64,000 bases of DNA from Molossus alvarezi (lineage: Eukaryota; Chordata; Mammalia; Chiroptera; Molossidae), in the NCBI GenBank assembly GCA_037176705.1, contig CM073887.1, positions 22,447,501-22,511,500 of the forward strand, read 5' to 3'. The translations under genes and the position numbers were made by a program. Below the pieces are notes generated by a model. That model worked only from the letters and a program-made list of their open reading frames with translations, was not told the origin of the DNA and did no database searches. Of this stretch, positions 46,643 to 58,599 are shown piece by piece (positions within the stretch are counted from its first letter, which is position 1; the number at the start of each line of letters is the position of its first letter).

Positions 46643-46770
46643 AAGAAAATAAGTTTTAAGCTAAATATATCAGAAATATATAGAAAGCAACAGATTTAAT
46701 AATATAATTATTGTCAAGTAGATTTTTTAGAGTATGTGCTACCTATAAGTGACATAATTTCATATAAATG

Positions 46771-46984
46771 TGTTGTTTTTTTCTTTATTGATTTTAGAGA
46801 GAGAAGAAGGGAGAGGGAGAGAGACATAGAAACATCAATGAGGGAGAAGATCAACAGGCCACCTCCTGCATGTCTCCACTGAGGACTGGGCCCACAACCT
46901 GGGCATGCGCTGTGACCAGGAATTGAACCAGCGACCTTCTTATGCATGGGTTGGTGCTCAACCACTGCGCCACACCAGCCGGAC
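46771..46984 (-). repeat. Ves-type SINE, variant
   Basis: Reverse copy ending CACACCAGCCGGAC. Flanks AAGTGACATAATTTCA (46747-46762) and AAGTGACACAATTTCA (46985-47000) differ at one base. Confidence 0.93.
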
Positions 46985-47077
46985 AAGTGACACAATTTCA
47001 GTATAAAGTTGCAAATTTAAAGTATTTTTCAGAAAAGATGAACAATAAAAAAAATAGTAAAAAAGAAAACTAATGAA

Positions 47078-48270
47078 CAGTAGTCCCACCTTATCCACAG
47101 ATGACAGTTTCTAAGATCCCCAGTGAAGGCCTAAAAGCATGGGTAGTACCAAACCCTATATATACTACATCTTTTCCTAGGCATACGAACATATGCTTTA
47201 CAGCTTCTCTTGGGCATATACCAATTTCCAGCATCACTACTCTTGCATTTTGGGGCCATTATGAAGTGAAATAAGAGTTTCTTGAAAAGCACTGTGAAAA
47301 TAGGACAGTAATCTGATAATTGAGAGAGCTACTAAGGGACCAACAGGCAGGCATTATATACAGTATGGATATTGTCAAACCTGAGAAGGAATGTGCCTGT
47401 TAAGAAAGACTCCTGGTGTCTAATCAGGCTCAAATTTATAAACACAGTAGTATAGTAGTCACTTCTTAAAAGGGGACTCTCATGCTGTCTGCATTTCAGG
47501 GAAAAGCTGAAGTGAGCTGCCAATTCTCCTTCACTGTGCTCCTGCCATCAGCATCAACCCTCATAAGAGAGCTCCTAGGACTGAAATTTGACCAACAGGG
47601 CTGAGACTTTCCCTACCCAATCAGAACTAATAGCTATATCCTCATCTGCACCTTTACCAATCAATCAAAGCAGCTCCATTCCAATCAGGACATTGCTTTT
47701 TGGATCAAACTGTGAGGATTTAGAGTCCTCACCTGTGTGGAAATGGACCAATCAGGACCAGGCGCAGGAACTCCCCTCTACGTAAGTCAGCCTCCTCTCT
47801 GTTTCTGTGGTGTGCACTTTCAGGTTCCAGCAAAGACTGTTTCCCTGGCCAGAGCAGAGCTGTGCCACCCAGGCTGTTCACAGCCATGCTGCCCCGTAAG
47901 TGAGCTCTCTCAGTACTGAGCCATCTCACAGCCATTCTGTTCCGCAGCTGTGCTGAAATCACAACTGAGCTGTTTGCACTAAATAAAGTCTCTTCCCTTC
48001 ACTGCACCCCAAATGGGGAACACCTGTAGCATTGAACTGGTGATGACAACCTTTGCTTGACATTATGCTGGACAAAGGGATGATTCACAAAAGGCAGGAC
48101 GAAGCAGGACAGTGTAAGATGTCATCACACTACTCAGAATGTCGTGCAATTTAAAACTTATGAATTGTGTGTATCTGGAATTTTCCATTTGAAATTTTCA
48201 GACCATCATTGACCATTGGTAACTGAAATCATGAAAAGCAAAACCATGGATAGAGAAGAAACCTACTCTG
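47078..48270 (+). mobile_element. Tigger-type (pogo/mariner) DNA transposon, split by an LTR
   Basis: Starts CAGTAGTCCCACCTTATCC. It continues with CCCTATATATACTACATC and GAGAGCTACTAAGGGACC, breaks at 47372, and resumes at 48063 with GCTGGACAAAGGGATGATTC, ACTCAGAATGTCGTGCAATTT and CATGGATAGAG to CTACTCTG. It is an internally deleted, non-coding copy. Confidence 0.8.
47373..48062 (+). mobile_element. Second solo LTR, nested in a Tigger element
   Basis: A 690 bp unit from TGTCAAACC to GCTTGACA. The flanks ATAT (47369-47372) and TTAT (48063-48066) look like a 4 bp duplication with one change. It has CCAATCAGA-type boxes and AATAAA at 47982-47987 but no clear TATA box. Its stretch from GGGCTGAGAC to ACCAATCAATC resembles the LTR at 46053. 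The surrounding Tigger reads through when it is removed. Confidence 0.75.
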
Positions 48271-49479
48271 CCTTTATGAATATAAGAAAAAAATTAGCTT
48301 TAGGAAGCAAAATTAGAGATAAAGAGATAAGCACCTCAAATGATAAGATAAATGAACCAGAGACACAGAAATTCAGAATTTTGAGATTCTACATTTATAT
48401 ATTCCTAAGAATACGGCTGATAACTGGGTGTAAAGATATAATGCTACAGAGTATTTTTAACAATATGATCACAAACTTGATCTAATTGATGGAGATGTAA
48501 CACTATATCCACTAAGTGAAAAATAAACATTCTTTTCAGGTAAACGTGGAACATATATAAAAACAGGCAAGATGTGGGATAACAAAGAAACCTATAATGA
48601 ATTTCAAAGAAAATCATACAAAATATTTTCTCTGTCACAGTGGAACTAAACTATTTAAAAAAGAATAATAATAATAACAGAAGAGAATACTGTGCAAAGA
48701 GATTCTACAATGGTCCCCAACTTCCCCATCTGTCTCCTAGCCACTTCAGAAGTTAATGAAATGTCTTATCTATGATTTGGGGGTAACATCAGTAGGGTAC
48801 TTTTCTCAAATGCTATTAAACAGTACACATTCAGGCACTACAGATAAAGATAATCCCTGGTGTAATGTTAAAACTGCTAATGAATAACTTCCTATGACTC
48901 CAGATAGTGAAGGCAAGGGTTTTCATGAGTGCCATGTGAAATACTGGTTTGTGCTTCTTAGTTTCTCTCCAGAGACCAAAAACCACATCGTGAATTTAAC
49001 ATCAATATATTGCCTCACAGCACTCAAACATTAATTGAATTGATTAGTCAATGGCACACCATTTTCCCAGTCCCCAAACAAGCAACCTCAAAGTTATTCT
49101 ACTCTCCTCCCTCTTCGCTACACCTTCCTCCAGGCTCCAAATCAATCAGCAAATATTGCCAGTATTTCCTCTGCAATATTTCCAGATTTAACGTGTGCTC
49201 TATTTTTCATAGTTAATGTTCTAAAAATCAAGCCTTAATCAATTCATCCACAGTATAAGTAAAAAGTTCTTCTGAGTACTTATCCTGACGTTTTACCAGC
49301 TTTCTCCACAGTTCCCTCTTTTGAATATCTGTCTATCAGATACCTTTTAATGCTCCTATGCTATTATACAGATGAGGCTAAGCACTAAAGATGAGCTTTC
49401 CTTACAGTCGAGTTGGGGAGAAAGAGAATACTATGAAGTCCCTTGCAGCTTTAAACTCTACTGTGAGTGCTGTGGTACA
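48271..49479. other. Intron with unassigned old repeat text
   Basis: Part of 49000-49250 shares text with the unassigned repeat at 51870-52780. The rest is unrecognised. Confidence 0.4.
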
Positions 49480-49992
49480 CACACTATAAGGTGACCTCCA
49501 ATAAGACAAGATCTTATCTGATCCCATCCTTTTGAATTTAACCAAGGCAGAATATGGGACTTGCTTCTAGGAATAGAATATATAGCAAAGGTGAAGGGAT
49601 AGTCACTCCTGTGATATGGAACATTGTAAGGCTCTGCCTTAGTAGACTAAAGCGATTCTTCAGCCAGCCTGGAGAAAGTAAGCTGCTATGTGACAAGAAG
49701 CTAGGGACAAGGAGCTGAGATCAAACCCTGGAGACAGCCAGCAAGAAAATGGGGACCATGGCCCTACAAGTGAAAGGAAATGAATTCTGCCAATAACCCC
49801 ATGAGATCAGAAGAGGACTCAAAGCTCCAGAGAGGAACATGGCTTGGCCAACATCTGTGAAACTCTAAGAGAATCCAGTTGAGTTGTGCTCAGATATCTG
49901 ACAGAAAGACACTGTAAGATAATAAATGTGTGTTATTTTTAAGCTACAATCTTCGTGGTAACGTGTTATGCAGCAATAGATAAGTAATACAA
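49480..49992 (+). repeat. MaLR (MLT1/MST-like) LTR
   Basis: GGAGACAGCCAGCAAGAAAAT, GACACTGTAAGATAATAAATG, GTTATTTTTAAGCTACAATC and GCAATAGATAAGTAATAC match the 3' part of MaLR LTRs. The 5' side is truncated or diverged. Confidence 0.7.
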
Positions 49993-50489
49993 GTACAACT
50001 ACAACATAAAAATTAATGTACTGTCATAGTGCTGTAGAAGCAAACATCTCTATGAACTCCTCAAGATGAAAAAAGCACCAATAGACAGCAAGAACATAAA
50101 GATGAGCCTTAAAGGGCAAAAGCAACAATGAGAGGAAGGTCATTGCACACAACTCTATGAACAAAATTATGAAGAGGAAAAAAAAGGTGTGTTACATTTT
50201 GAAGAGAACCAAACACCCCTTCCTGCCATTTATTTTTCAATATGGATATTTACTACATCAGTCAATCAACAGATAATGTTTTATTCTTTTCTTTGGTGCT
50301 TTAGCATAAAAGTAATTCATGTTGTAAAAAAAAAAAAATCACGCAACACTTTAATAATGAAGAAACAATTGAAAGCTCCCAACCCCCACTCCATTTTTAA
50401 GAATAAGCCACCACCATTAACAGTCTGTTTCTGTTCTTACATTTTCCTAAACTTATAGAAACACATATGGTATCTGTGCACATACACAT

Positions 50490-50550
50490 ATAAACACACA
50501 CAAATAGTAATTATATATGTGTGTGTACATACATGTATGTGCTTGTGTCT
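50490..50550. repeat. CA/TG-rich microsatellite
   Basis: ACACACACAAATAG and ATATATGTGTGTGTACATAC. Confidence 0.8.
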
Positions 50551-51024
50551 AAAAATGCAAATATACATTTGTATAGTACGAATGAGTCGTACAATACAAA
50601 CCTGTTTATTTTACTTAAGAGTGCACATACAGAGGATTTCTGTGGATGGAATGTACCGTAATTTATTCAACTAGTCCCTAATCAGAAATCATTCTTTTTT
50701 TCCTTCTTGATCATGACTACTAAAATCATTGCTATTTATCTAGTTACTGAAGCTAGAAATGAGTCATATCTGACTGTTCCTTCTTCAACATCCAATAGAC
50801 TAAGTACTATCCATTCTATGTCTGCAATAACTCTAAAAGCTGTTTTTATAATATTTTCCAGTGCCCTGCAGGCACTCCGCATCATGGCTTTAATTACTAC
50901 AATAGCTTCCAATCAAACTTCTTTCCAATAGTCTTATTTGTCTAGCCAATGTTCCACAGGGTCATTTTTCTGGAAAACCTTATCATCACTGTGTATTTTC
51001 TAAAAAATATGACTACCTTCTCAT

Positions 51025-51190
51025 AATCTACAAAAGAACATATACAAAGAAACCCGAAACACTAATTCAAAAGAATATATGCACCCCTGTGTTCACTGCA
51101 GTGTTATTTACTATAGCCAAAATCCAAAAGCAGCCCAAGTGTCCATCAGTAGATGAGTAGATAAAAAAGCTATAGTACAATGGAGAGTTA
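51025..51190 (+). mobile_element. Small L1 fragment
   Basis: L1 text ACCCGAAACACTAATTC, GCAGTGTTATTTACTATAGCC and AAGTGTCCATCAGTAGATGAG, truncated on both sides. Confidence 0.75.
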
Positions 51191-51229
51191 AGAATTTTGG
51201 ACAGCTCAGAAACCAGGCTCATTTTTGTT

Positions 51230-51620
51230 ATTCCTTTATACTCCAAGACTGCTTTCTCAAACATTACACACCGTACTTTTGCACCTCTTTGCATCTGTTC
51301 CTATTAGTCTCTCAGCCAGGAATGACCTCACTTCTAATTCCATCTAGTCTATCTTATTCATCTTTCAAAGCAAAACTCAGAAAGTCAACTAAATAAAATC
51401 TTTTCTGATCCTACATCTGTTTCCCTCCACAGAACTAATCCCCTACCAAGGTGCATATGCCTTTTTTTGTGGTACTTACTACATTGTATCATTCTACATG
51501 ACACCATTTCAATTATGTATTTACAAATCTGTCTTCCATCTCAGATTACACCAACCTCATATAGTTTATCCTTATATCCCCAGACCATAGAACAGTGTTT
51601 GATCATTGCTGGGAGCCCAG
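51230..51620 (+). repeat. L2 3' end
   Basis: TTCATCTTTCAAAGCAAAACTC, GGTACTTACTACATTGTATC and ATCCCCAGACCATAGAACAG follow the L2 3' order. Confidence 0.65.
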
Positions 51621-51869
51621 CAGTGCTTTTAAGGAAAATAAACTTTTAACACTAGCTTATGCCAAGCAATTCTAGACTAGACTACTGTATGTGAGAAATA
51701 CAAAGAGACACATAAAACTATCCACAGGGAGTTTACAATCTAACATAAGAAGTTAGGACCACATGCAAATAGTTGGTTAACTGTGATAAGTACCATACAG
51801 TTCTTAAAACATTTTATTCTCTTCTTCTCTTATCTTCTTTAACATGAAATAGAACTTTCCTGGTTTTCC

Positions 51870-52780
51870 TCTGACTTAGTAGCTGCTTCTTCACTGTTTC
51901 CTTCCCTACGGCCTCCATTTCTGCATTACCTCCAAATGTTGAGGTGTCCCAGAGCTCAGTTCTGTGCCCTTTCCTTAATCTAAACTATATGATCCATCCA
52001 ATGACCCTTAAATCTCATCTATTGCTACTGATTCCTAATTTCTAACCCTATTCTTGGTTCTCTGTATTTTCAAATCACACAGCCAACAGTCCAACTGAAA
52101 TTTTCACTTGGATACCCAATGCGCATTTGAAGTTTAATATTTCTAAACAGAACTCTTCATTCTACCTACCTACTCTTTTTTTTTTCATCCTCACCCGAGG
52201 ACATTTTTCCATTTTTTGTTCAGATAGAGTAGGAGGGGGAGGGAGCAAGAAACATGGACGTGAAAGGGACACATTGAGTGGCTGCCACCCGCACAACCCA
52301 ACCAGGGCCGGGGACAAACTGCAACCAAGGTACATGTCCTTAGCAGGAACCGAACCCGGGGTCTCTCTGGACTGCAGGTCAACACGCTAACCGCTGAGCC
52401 AAACCAGCCAGGACCCTACCTACTCTCAATAAAACCTCTTCCCCTATCATTACTTCCTTTTTTCTCACTTCTATAAATAGCAATTAAATTCACTTAAATT
52501 AACCCAATAATTAATCCTTGATTTATCTTTCCCTCACCTCCAAATCCAATTCGTGAAGGTAAGTTCTACTGCTTTATCTCTTAAATATATCACATATCTG
52601 TCAACATATCTTGATTACCATAGTTATCACATAAGTCTAAACCATCTTCATCTCTTGCCTGAAATATTTCAATAGTATCTTAATTGATTTACCTGCATCC
52701 ACTCTTCCCCATATACTGCCTCTAGCACAGTTCATTCTTTTAAAAAACATTACATCATGGGGCAGGGAAAACTGGATATC
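51870..52780. repeat. Old interspersed repeat of unassigned family, split by a Ves
   Basis: CTCAGTTCTGTGCCCTTTCC, TTTCACTTGGATACCCAATG, CAAATCCAATTCGTGAAGG and TCTCTTGCCTGAAATATTTC match a common mammalian repeat I recognise but cannot name safely. Related text appears at 49000-49250 and 50700-50970. Confidence 0.4.
52177..52414 (-). repeat. Ves SINE
   Basis: Complete reverse copy. Exact 12 bp duplications CCTACCTACTCT at 52165-52176 and 52415-52426. Confidence 0.94.
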
Positions 52781-54215
52781 CACATGCAAAAGAATGAAGT
52801 TGAACTCTTACACCACATAAAAAAAACTAACTCAAATGAATGAAAGATCTAAATGTAACACCTATAACGATAACACTCTTAGAAGAAAACATAAGGGGAA
52901 AGCTTCATAACCATTTATTTGGCAATGATTCTTAGATATGACACCAAGATCACAGACAACAAATGAAAAAAACAAACTGGACTACATCAAAATTTAAAAC
53001 TTCTGTGCATCAAAGAATATAATCAACAAAGAAAAAAGTTATTCCACGGAATGAGAGAAATATTCACAAATCATGTATTTGATAAGGGGTTAATATACAG
53101 AATATAAAAAGATCTCCTAGCCCAGGCTCGTTTGGTTCAGCGGTTAGAGCGTCGGCCTGCGGTCCTGAGAGACCCGGGTTCGGTTCCCGCTAGGGGCGCG
53201 TACCTCGGTTGCAGTTTGTCCCCGGCCCTGGTCAGTTGTGTGGGTGGCAGCCACTCGATATGTTCCTTTCACATCGATGTTTCTCTCTCTCTCTCCCACT
53301 CTACCTGAACAAAAAATGGAAAAATGTCCTCGGGTGAGGATAAAAAAAAAAAAGATCTCCTACAACTCAACAACAACAAAAATAAACAATCTAATTGAAA
53401 ACTGAGCAAAGAAGATATACAAATGGCTAATAAGCACAAAAAAAGATGCTCAAAATCATTAGAGAAATGCAAACTGAACCCACAATGAGATACCACCTCA
53501 CACCCATTAGAATGGCTACTATCATAAAACCCCAAATAACCATAAAACTAGTATTGGCAAGAATATTGTTGGGAGTATAAAATTGTGCAGCTGTTAAGAA
53601 AAGCAGTACAGGAGCTACTCAAATAATTAAAATATGACCCATGTAAAATGGATATTTTATATGGATCATATATAGACCATATAATTGAGCAATTCTACTT
53701 CTGGATATATAGTCAAAAGAACAGAAAGCAAGGACTAGCAGCACAATAATTATTATTCACAGCAACCAAAACATGAAAACAACCCAGCGTACACTGATGG
53801 ATAAAATGGATAAATAAAATGTGCTATATGCATACAATGGAATATTCTTCAGCCTTTAAAAGGAAGGAAATTCTGATATGTGCTACAATGTGGATGAAAT
53901 GTAACGCTAAGTGAAAAAAGCCAGACACCAAAGGACAAATACTGTTGAGTCTATTAATATGAAGTACCTGGAGTAGTCCATAGAGACAGTAAGTATAATG
54001 GTGATTGCCAGGAGCTGGGAGGCGGGGGAGAAATGTGTTACTGTTTAACAGGTATATAGCTTCAGTTTAACAAGATGAAATGAGTTCTGGAGATGAGTGG
54101 TGATAATAAATACAAAACAATGTGAGTATACTTAATGCCACTAAACTGTACACATGCAAATGGTTAAGGTGTAAATTTTAAGTTGTATATTTCACTACAG
54201 TTATATTAAATTTAA
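52755..54215 (+). mobile_element. Old L1 (end of ORF2 and 3' UTR), split by a Ves SINE
   Basis: L1 ORF2 text (GGGGCAGGGAAAACTGGATAT, AAACTGGACTACATCAAAAT, TTGATAAGGGGTTAATATAC) is followed, after the Ves at 53120-53348, by AAATGGCTAATAAGCAC, ATACCACCTCACACCCATT and a 3' UTR with AACTGTACACATGCAAATGG. It is mutated throughout. Confidence 0.8.
53120..53348 (+). repeat. Ves SINE
   Basis: Near-consensus copy with exact 14 bp duplications AAAAAGATCTCCTA at 53106-53119 and 53349-53362. Inserted in an L1. Confidence 0.95.
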
Positions 54216-54389
54216 AATAATTAAAATTTTAAAATAAACAGTTAAATGCCAAAATCACAAACAAAACAAAAAACCATTAAGTCATATCATCCTACTCCTT
54301 TCACTCTCATATAACATCCTGCCCTTTTCTTCTAAACATGAATTACTATTTGAATTATCTTATTTGTTCATTAACTTATTATTTGTCCT

Positions 54390-54480
54390 CTCCTCCATGA
54401 CAGCAGTGTCTTAGTCATACCCAGAGCAGTGCCTGGCACATAGGACACAATCAATAAATAGGTTCTAAATGAATGATAGA
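54390..54480 (+). repeat. L2 3' terminal fragment
   Basis: CAGAGCAGTGCCTGGCACAT followed by AATCAATAAATAGG and AATGAATGA. Confidence 0.75.
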
Positions 54481-54766
54481 AAATGAGTGCCAAAACCACC
54501 CCCAATCTATTCTTTTGTCTTTACTTTACATTCAAAATTTTAATTTTCTAAGGATACAATTAAATCTTCTTTCCCTCTAAGGAATATTCTTCAATTCTAT
54601 AATACAAAGACCTTATTTTATCTTTTCCTAATGCTTATTGTGTACACAGCATATAGTATGCTTGTTTATACAGTGTCACAGAAATTATATTCGATTGCTA
54701 TACATATTTCTCTGCTTTCCCTATCAGACCACAACTAACTGAGGAAGGACATATTTTACTACTTTG

Positions 54767-54969
54767 TTTTCCCTTTATTGATTTTAGAGAGAGAGGAAGG
54801 GAGAGAGAGATAGAAACATTGATAAGGCAGAACATCGATTGGCCGCCTCCTGCATGCCCCCACTCTGGGGATTGGGCTCCCAACCTGGGCATGTGCCCTG
54901 ACCAGGAATTGAACCAGTGACTTCTTGGTGCATGGGTCAACACTCAACCACTGAGCCATACCTGCCAAG
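54767..54969 (-). repeat. Ves-type SINE, variant
   Basis: Reverse copy from TTTCCCTTTATTGATTTTAG to CATACCTGCCAAGC. TACTACTT occurs on both sides. Confidence 0.88.
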
Positions 54970-55325
54970 CTACTACTTCTTTTTTAATCAACCATAGCCT
55001 AAGAGGTGCTGTTCAGGTAGGCTGTGTTCATCATCATCTGATAAATGGATAGTTTGTGGCAACTGACAGTAAATAGTCTCAAGTCTCAAGTGTCAAGAAA
55101 TTCATCTAAGTAACTGAAAGCAAAACTCTAGAGCTTTCAGGTCAGACATAACCATATCAGAAATTTAAGTCTGAAATGTTTTCACTACATAATACAAAAT
55201 ACTGCTATCTAATCTTATTTAAAAGATTATAAAATTTGATTAGGGCATATGTAAAGTATTTAATATTACTTCCAAAGAAGAAAGGAAGCATGTTTTCTTT
55301 TCTTCATAATTTACAAAATGCTTTA

Positions 55326-55436
55326 TTTTTTTGTTTTGTTTTGTTTTTTTGGATACGTGCCCCTAGCGGGAACCTAACCTGGGACTCTCTGGTCTGCAGG
55401 CCGACGCTCCAACCACTGAACCAAACCGGCCAGGGC
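55326..55436 (-). repeat. Head-only Ves SINE with its own tail and duplication
   Basis: Only the tRNA-like head (about 85 bp, from ACGTGCCCCTAGCGGGAACC to AACCGGCCAGGGC) is joined directly to a T-rich (AAAAC)n-type tail. Duplications TACAAAATGCTTTA (55312-55325) and TACAAAATACTTTA (55437-55450) show it moved as this short unit. Confidence 0.9.
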
Positions 55437-55449
55437 TACAAAATACTTT

Positions 55450-57080
55450 AAAATCCAGCATTTCAGAAGACCCTGGCTACACATCTCCTATTTATTTTAA
55501 GGCACACAAATATGAATTTTCTTTTAATTATGAAAAATACAAAAATAAAGTTATACAGAAAAATGTATTTTGCTTTTCAAAGGGCTTAATTATTTCCATC
55601 AATATGCATACTTTCCTAAATATGTTATACAAATTTAGCAACTGTAATTTATCTAATAGTTGTGCAAACTATTCTTTCCAACAAATTATAGATTAGACTA
55701 AAGTTTTAACTGTAATAAGCAGCCTCAAAATATTAGGCTTACTCTATATTAAATTATATCTCTAAATGTAGAGCACAAAATGATTCATATATTTTAATAT
55801 TAAAAAGAAAAATTATGTATAATTTATACCTACAGTGCAAGGAGGGAAAAAAATGCTTGTGTCAGCCCTAGGAAACAAACAGCCCTATCAAGTGACCAAC
55901 TAGAAAAGATTCACGCGAGAAGCTCAATAAATAACAGTAATGATGACAACCATCTCCCATAACTACATTACAGCCCATTGTCCACATCTGATTATACTAG
56001 TCTAGACCTTGGGTAAGCACATACACACATTTTCACCAAGAGTCTTCCAATATTACTGCTCTATTTCCTGGGCTTTCTGTGACCCCCATTAGTAGCAACT
56101 GTCAGATTTTCTCTACTAAACATCTTCACCATTGATGGGAAAGGAAAAGTTACTTTTCTACACCTTGACAACTCAGACTATGAAAGCAATGTTCCTGAAA
56201 TGGCAATCCTTCTAACACTGTAATTTCTTTAGAATTAACTTCAGAGAATAGTTATAAACCAAATCAGAGAGGAAAAAAATGTTTCTGAAGTCTTCCTTCA
56301 GTAATATGACAACTACTAAAACCTCACATCTCAGACTTAATATAGTCTTTATTCTTATTTTGCAGAATTATTACCTAACTCTCCATGTAACTGCCTCCTT
56401 GCTCACATCTCTCTCCCTCCCTCCCCCAACACATACATGGCATATTCAATAATTCATTATCTCAATAATCCTTACACTGGTATCTTTCTCCTCCTTTCTG
56501 AGGTAAAGCTCTCTGTAACAACTGTCCAACATCATAGAACACATAACCTGAAGCCCTAGAACGAACAACAGGTAACCAACAAAAGAATGTTTAAATTTAA
56601 AAAAAAATTTTTTTTTCTTTAGCAGGCTCTATACAAATTGAAAACCAGTCTAGATCTTTCCCAGTTTAAAACTAGCCTACTTCTTGTGGAAGTCAGTATC
56701 TTTGATCAGGGAGACCACCATGTGTCCATACATTTCACTACAAGTGGAATGGAAATAGCAAATACTCCATAAAGTCATTTCTTCCTGAAAATATAAAAGC
56801 TCAGTAATTTAATATAAATTTTAAATTTAACATAAATTCCACAGCCTGACATCAAGTTATTTTCCCAAACGTACTTTGCACAATAACCCTTAGTTGCGTA
56901 TTTTAAAACAAGAATTCATGGTACTAGGGAGGCTAGAATGGAACAAAAGAGAGTTTGCAAGTTGGCATATTCTCGATGAAAAAAATTCTTAGGACTGTGA
57001 AAGAATTTATTCTCAAGAATATGTACATAAAGAGGGAGATGAGACAGTTCTATGTAGAAAAAACAAACAAACAAAAAAAA
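55450..57080. other. Intron, no feature recognised
   Basis: AT-rich, apparently single-copy. No exon with good splice sites was noticed. Confidence 0.5.
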
Positions 57081-57083
57081 CAG

Positions 57084-57300
57084 CCCAGCCAGTGTGGCTC
57101 AGTGGTTGGGCACTGACCCATGCACCAAGGTCACCAGTTTGATTCCAGGTCAGGGCACATGCCCAGATTGTGGGCCAGATCTCCAGTAGGGGGCATGCAG
57201 GAGGTGGCCAATCAATGTTCTCTCTCATCAATGTTTCTCTCTCTCTCCCTCTCCCTTCCTGTCTCTCTAAAAATTAATACAGAAAAAATATTTTTAAAAA
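57084..57300 (+). repeat. Ves-type SINE, variant
   Basis: Head GCCCAGCCAGTGTGGCTCAG, tail ATTAATACAGAAAAAATATTT. A-rich flanks obscure any duplication. Confidence 0.88.
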
Positions 57301-57439
57301 AGAAAAGAAAAAACATTGAGAAAAATGACTCCGCTTACTCCCCACATGGAACCCAGATTAGGATTTCTCTGTTACAACACATGTACTATCATCTTCCAGT
57401 TTCCTATAACTGCTTCTGTCTCGTCACTACTAGTAGCAT

Positions 57440-57735
57440 TTGCTTAGCATTTCACAGAACTCATGCTTTTAGATCCTACCCAGACCACCTAATTTAAATT
57501 ACAACACCCTCTGCCTCACACTGTACCTATTCTGAGATTTCTCTCCCTGTTTTTCTCATAGCATTTATCACCTTCTGACATAATATAAACTTTTTTACTT
57601 CTTCATTGTCTATCTATGACAATTTAAATAAACTGTATGAGAGTGAGAATGTCAATTGTGTCCATTTGTAAATTCCCAAAGCCCAGAACATAGCTGGTGT
57701 GTATAAATGTTTTCTGAATGAATGAAGTGAATTGA
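57440..57735 (+). repeat. L2 3' end
   Basis: CTCATAGCATTTATCACCTTC, AAAGCCCAGAACATAGCTGG and GAATGAATGAAGTGAATTG follow the L2 3' order. Confidence 0.7.
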
Positions 57736-58092
57736 CTGTTTTCATTTATTTTCATTTACATTTTCTCAAAGTTCAGCTTTCTTTCCTCTTTCTCTAACCC
57801 CTAATTTAACACCCTTTCCCCTATGATCATTTTCATTTAATATAGTGCTATAAATGATTCCATTTACATATAAACTGTTAAAGTTGTAAACAATGTGTAG
57901 GACTATCAAACTTCTTTACAAACAAACATAAGTACATTCTAGAGCATGCTGAATCCACACCACCTTTTTCCAAAAGTTGTACTTTGGCCTTATTCAGAAA
58001 GGTTAAACAAGAAATCCTATACTCAAAGCACTGGCACATATAATTTTTAGGGAGTAAAAACACAATTTAAATGTAACACTGTTGTTTTACAC

Positions 58093-58316
58093 CAGGGGTG
58101 GGGAACATCTGGCCCACAGGCATATAAGGCCCACAAAATCAATACCAGATAACATCACCAAAGAGAAGCAGTTCCAGCTATCACATTAGGGGTAGGTTAA
58201 TTAAATGTTTGACCAAATATAGCAGGCTAAATTTTAAGTTGATAATTTTGTATAGCCCACAAATTATGTTATAGATATCCAAATGGCCCTTGGCAGAAAA
58301 AAGTTTCCCGTTACAC
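58093..58316. mobile_element. Probable non-autonomous hAT element
   Basis: Starts CAGGGGTGGGGAACATCTGGCCC and ends GGCAGAAAAAAGTTTCCCGTTACACC, which correspond as diverged inverted ends. The exact edge and duplication are not resolved. Non-coding. Confidence 0.6.
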
Positions 58317-58391
58317 CAATCAGAATAAAACAAGCCTAAGAAGTAACCATAGAAAACTAAGATCAATATAGAAAATTAAAAGTGAAAAGTA

Positions 58392-58592
58392 GCCCTGGAC
58401 ATTACGGTTCAGTTGGCTTGGCATCGTCCCATGCACTAGAAGGTTGCTGGTTCAATTCTGATCAGGGCACATGCCGGAGTTGTGGGCTGGATCATTGGTA
58501 GGGGGCATACAGGAGGCAGCTGATAGATGTTTTGCTCTCACATTAATGTTTCTCTCTCTTCCTAAAAATCAATAAAAAAATCTTTTTTAAAA
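58392..58592 (+). repeat. Ves-type SINE, variant
   Basis: Head AGCCCTGGACATTACGGTTCAG, tail ATCAATAAAAAAATC. Flanks AAAGTGAAAAGTA and AAAGTAAAAAGTA differ at one base. Confidence 0.9.
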
Positions 58593-58599
58593 AAGTAAA

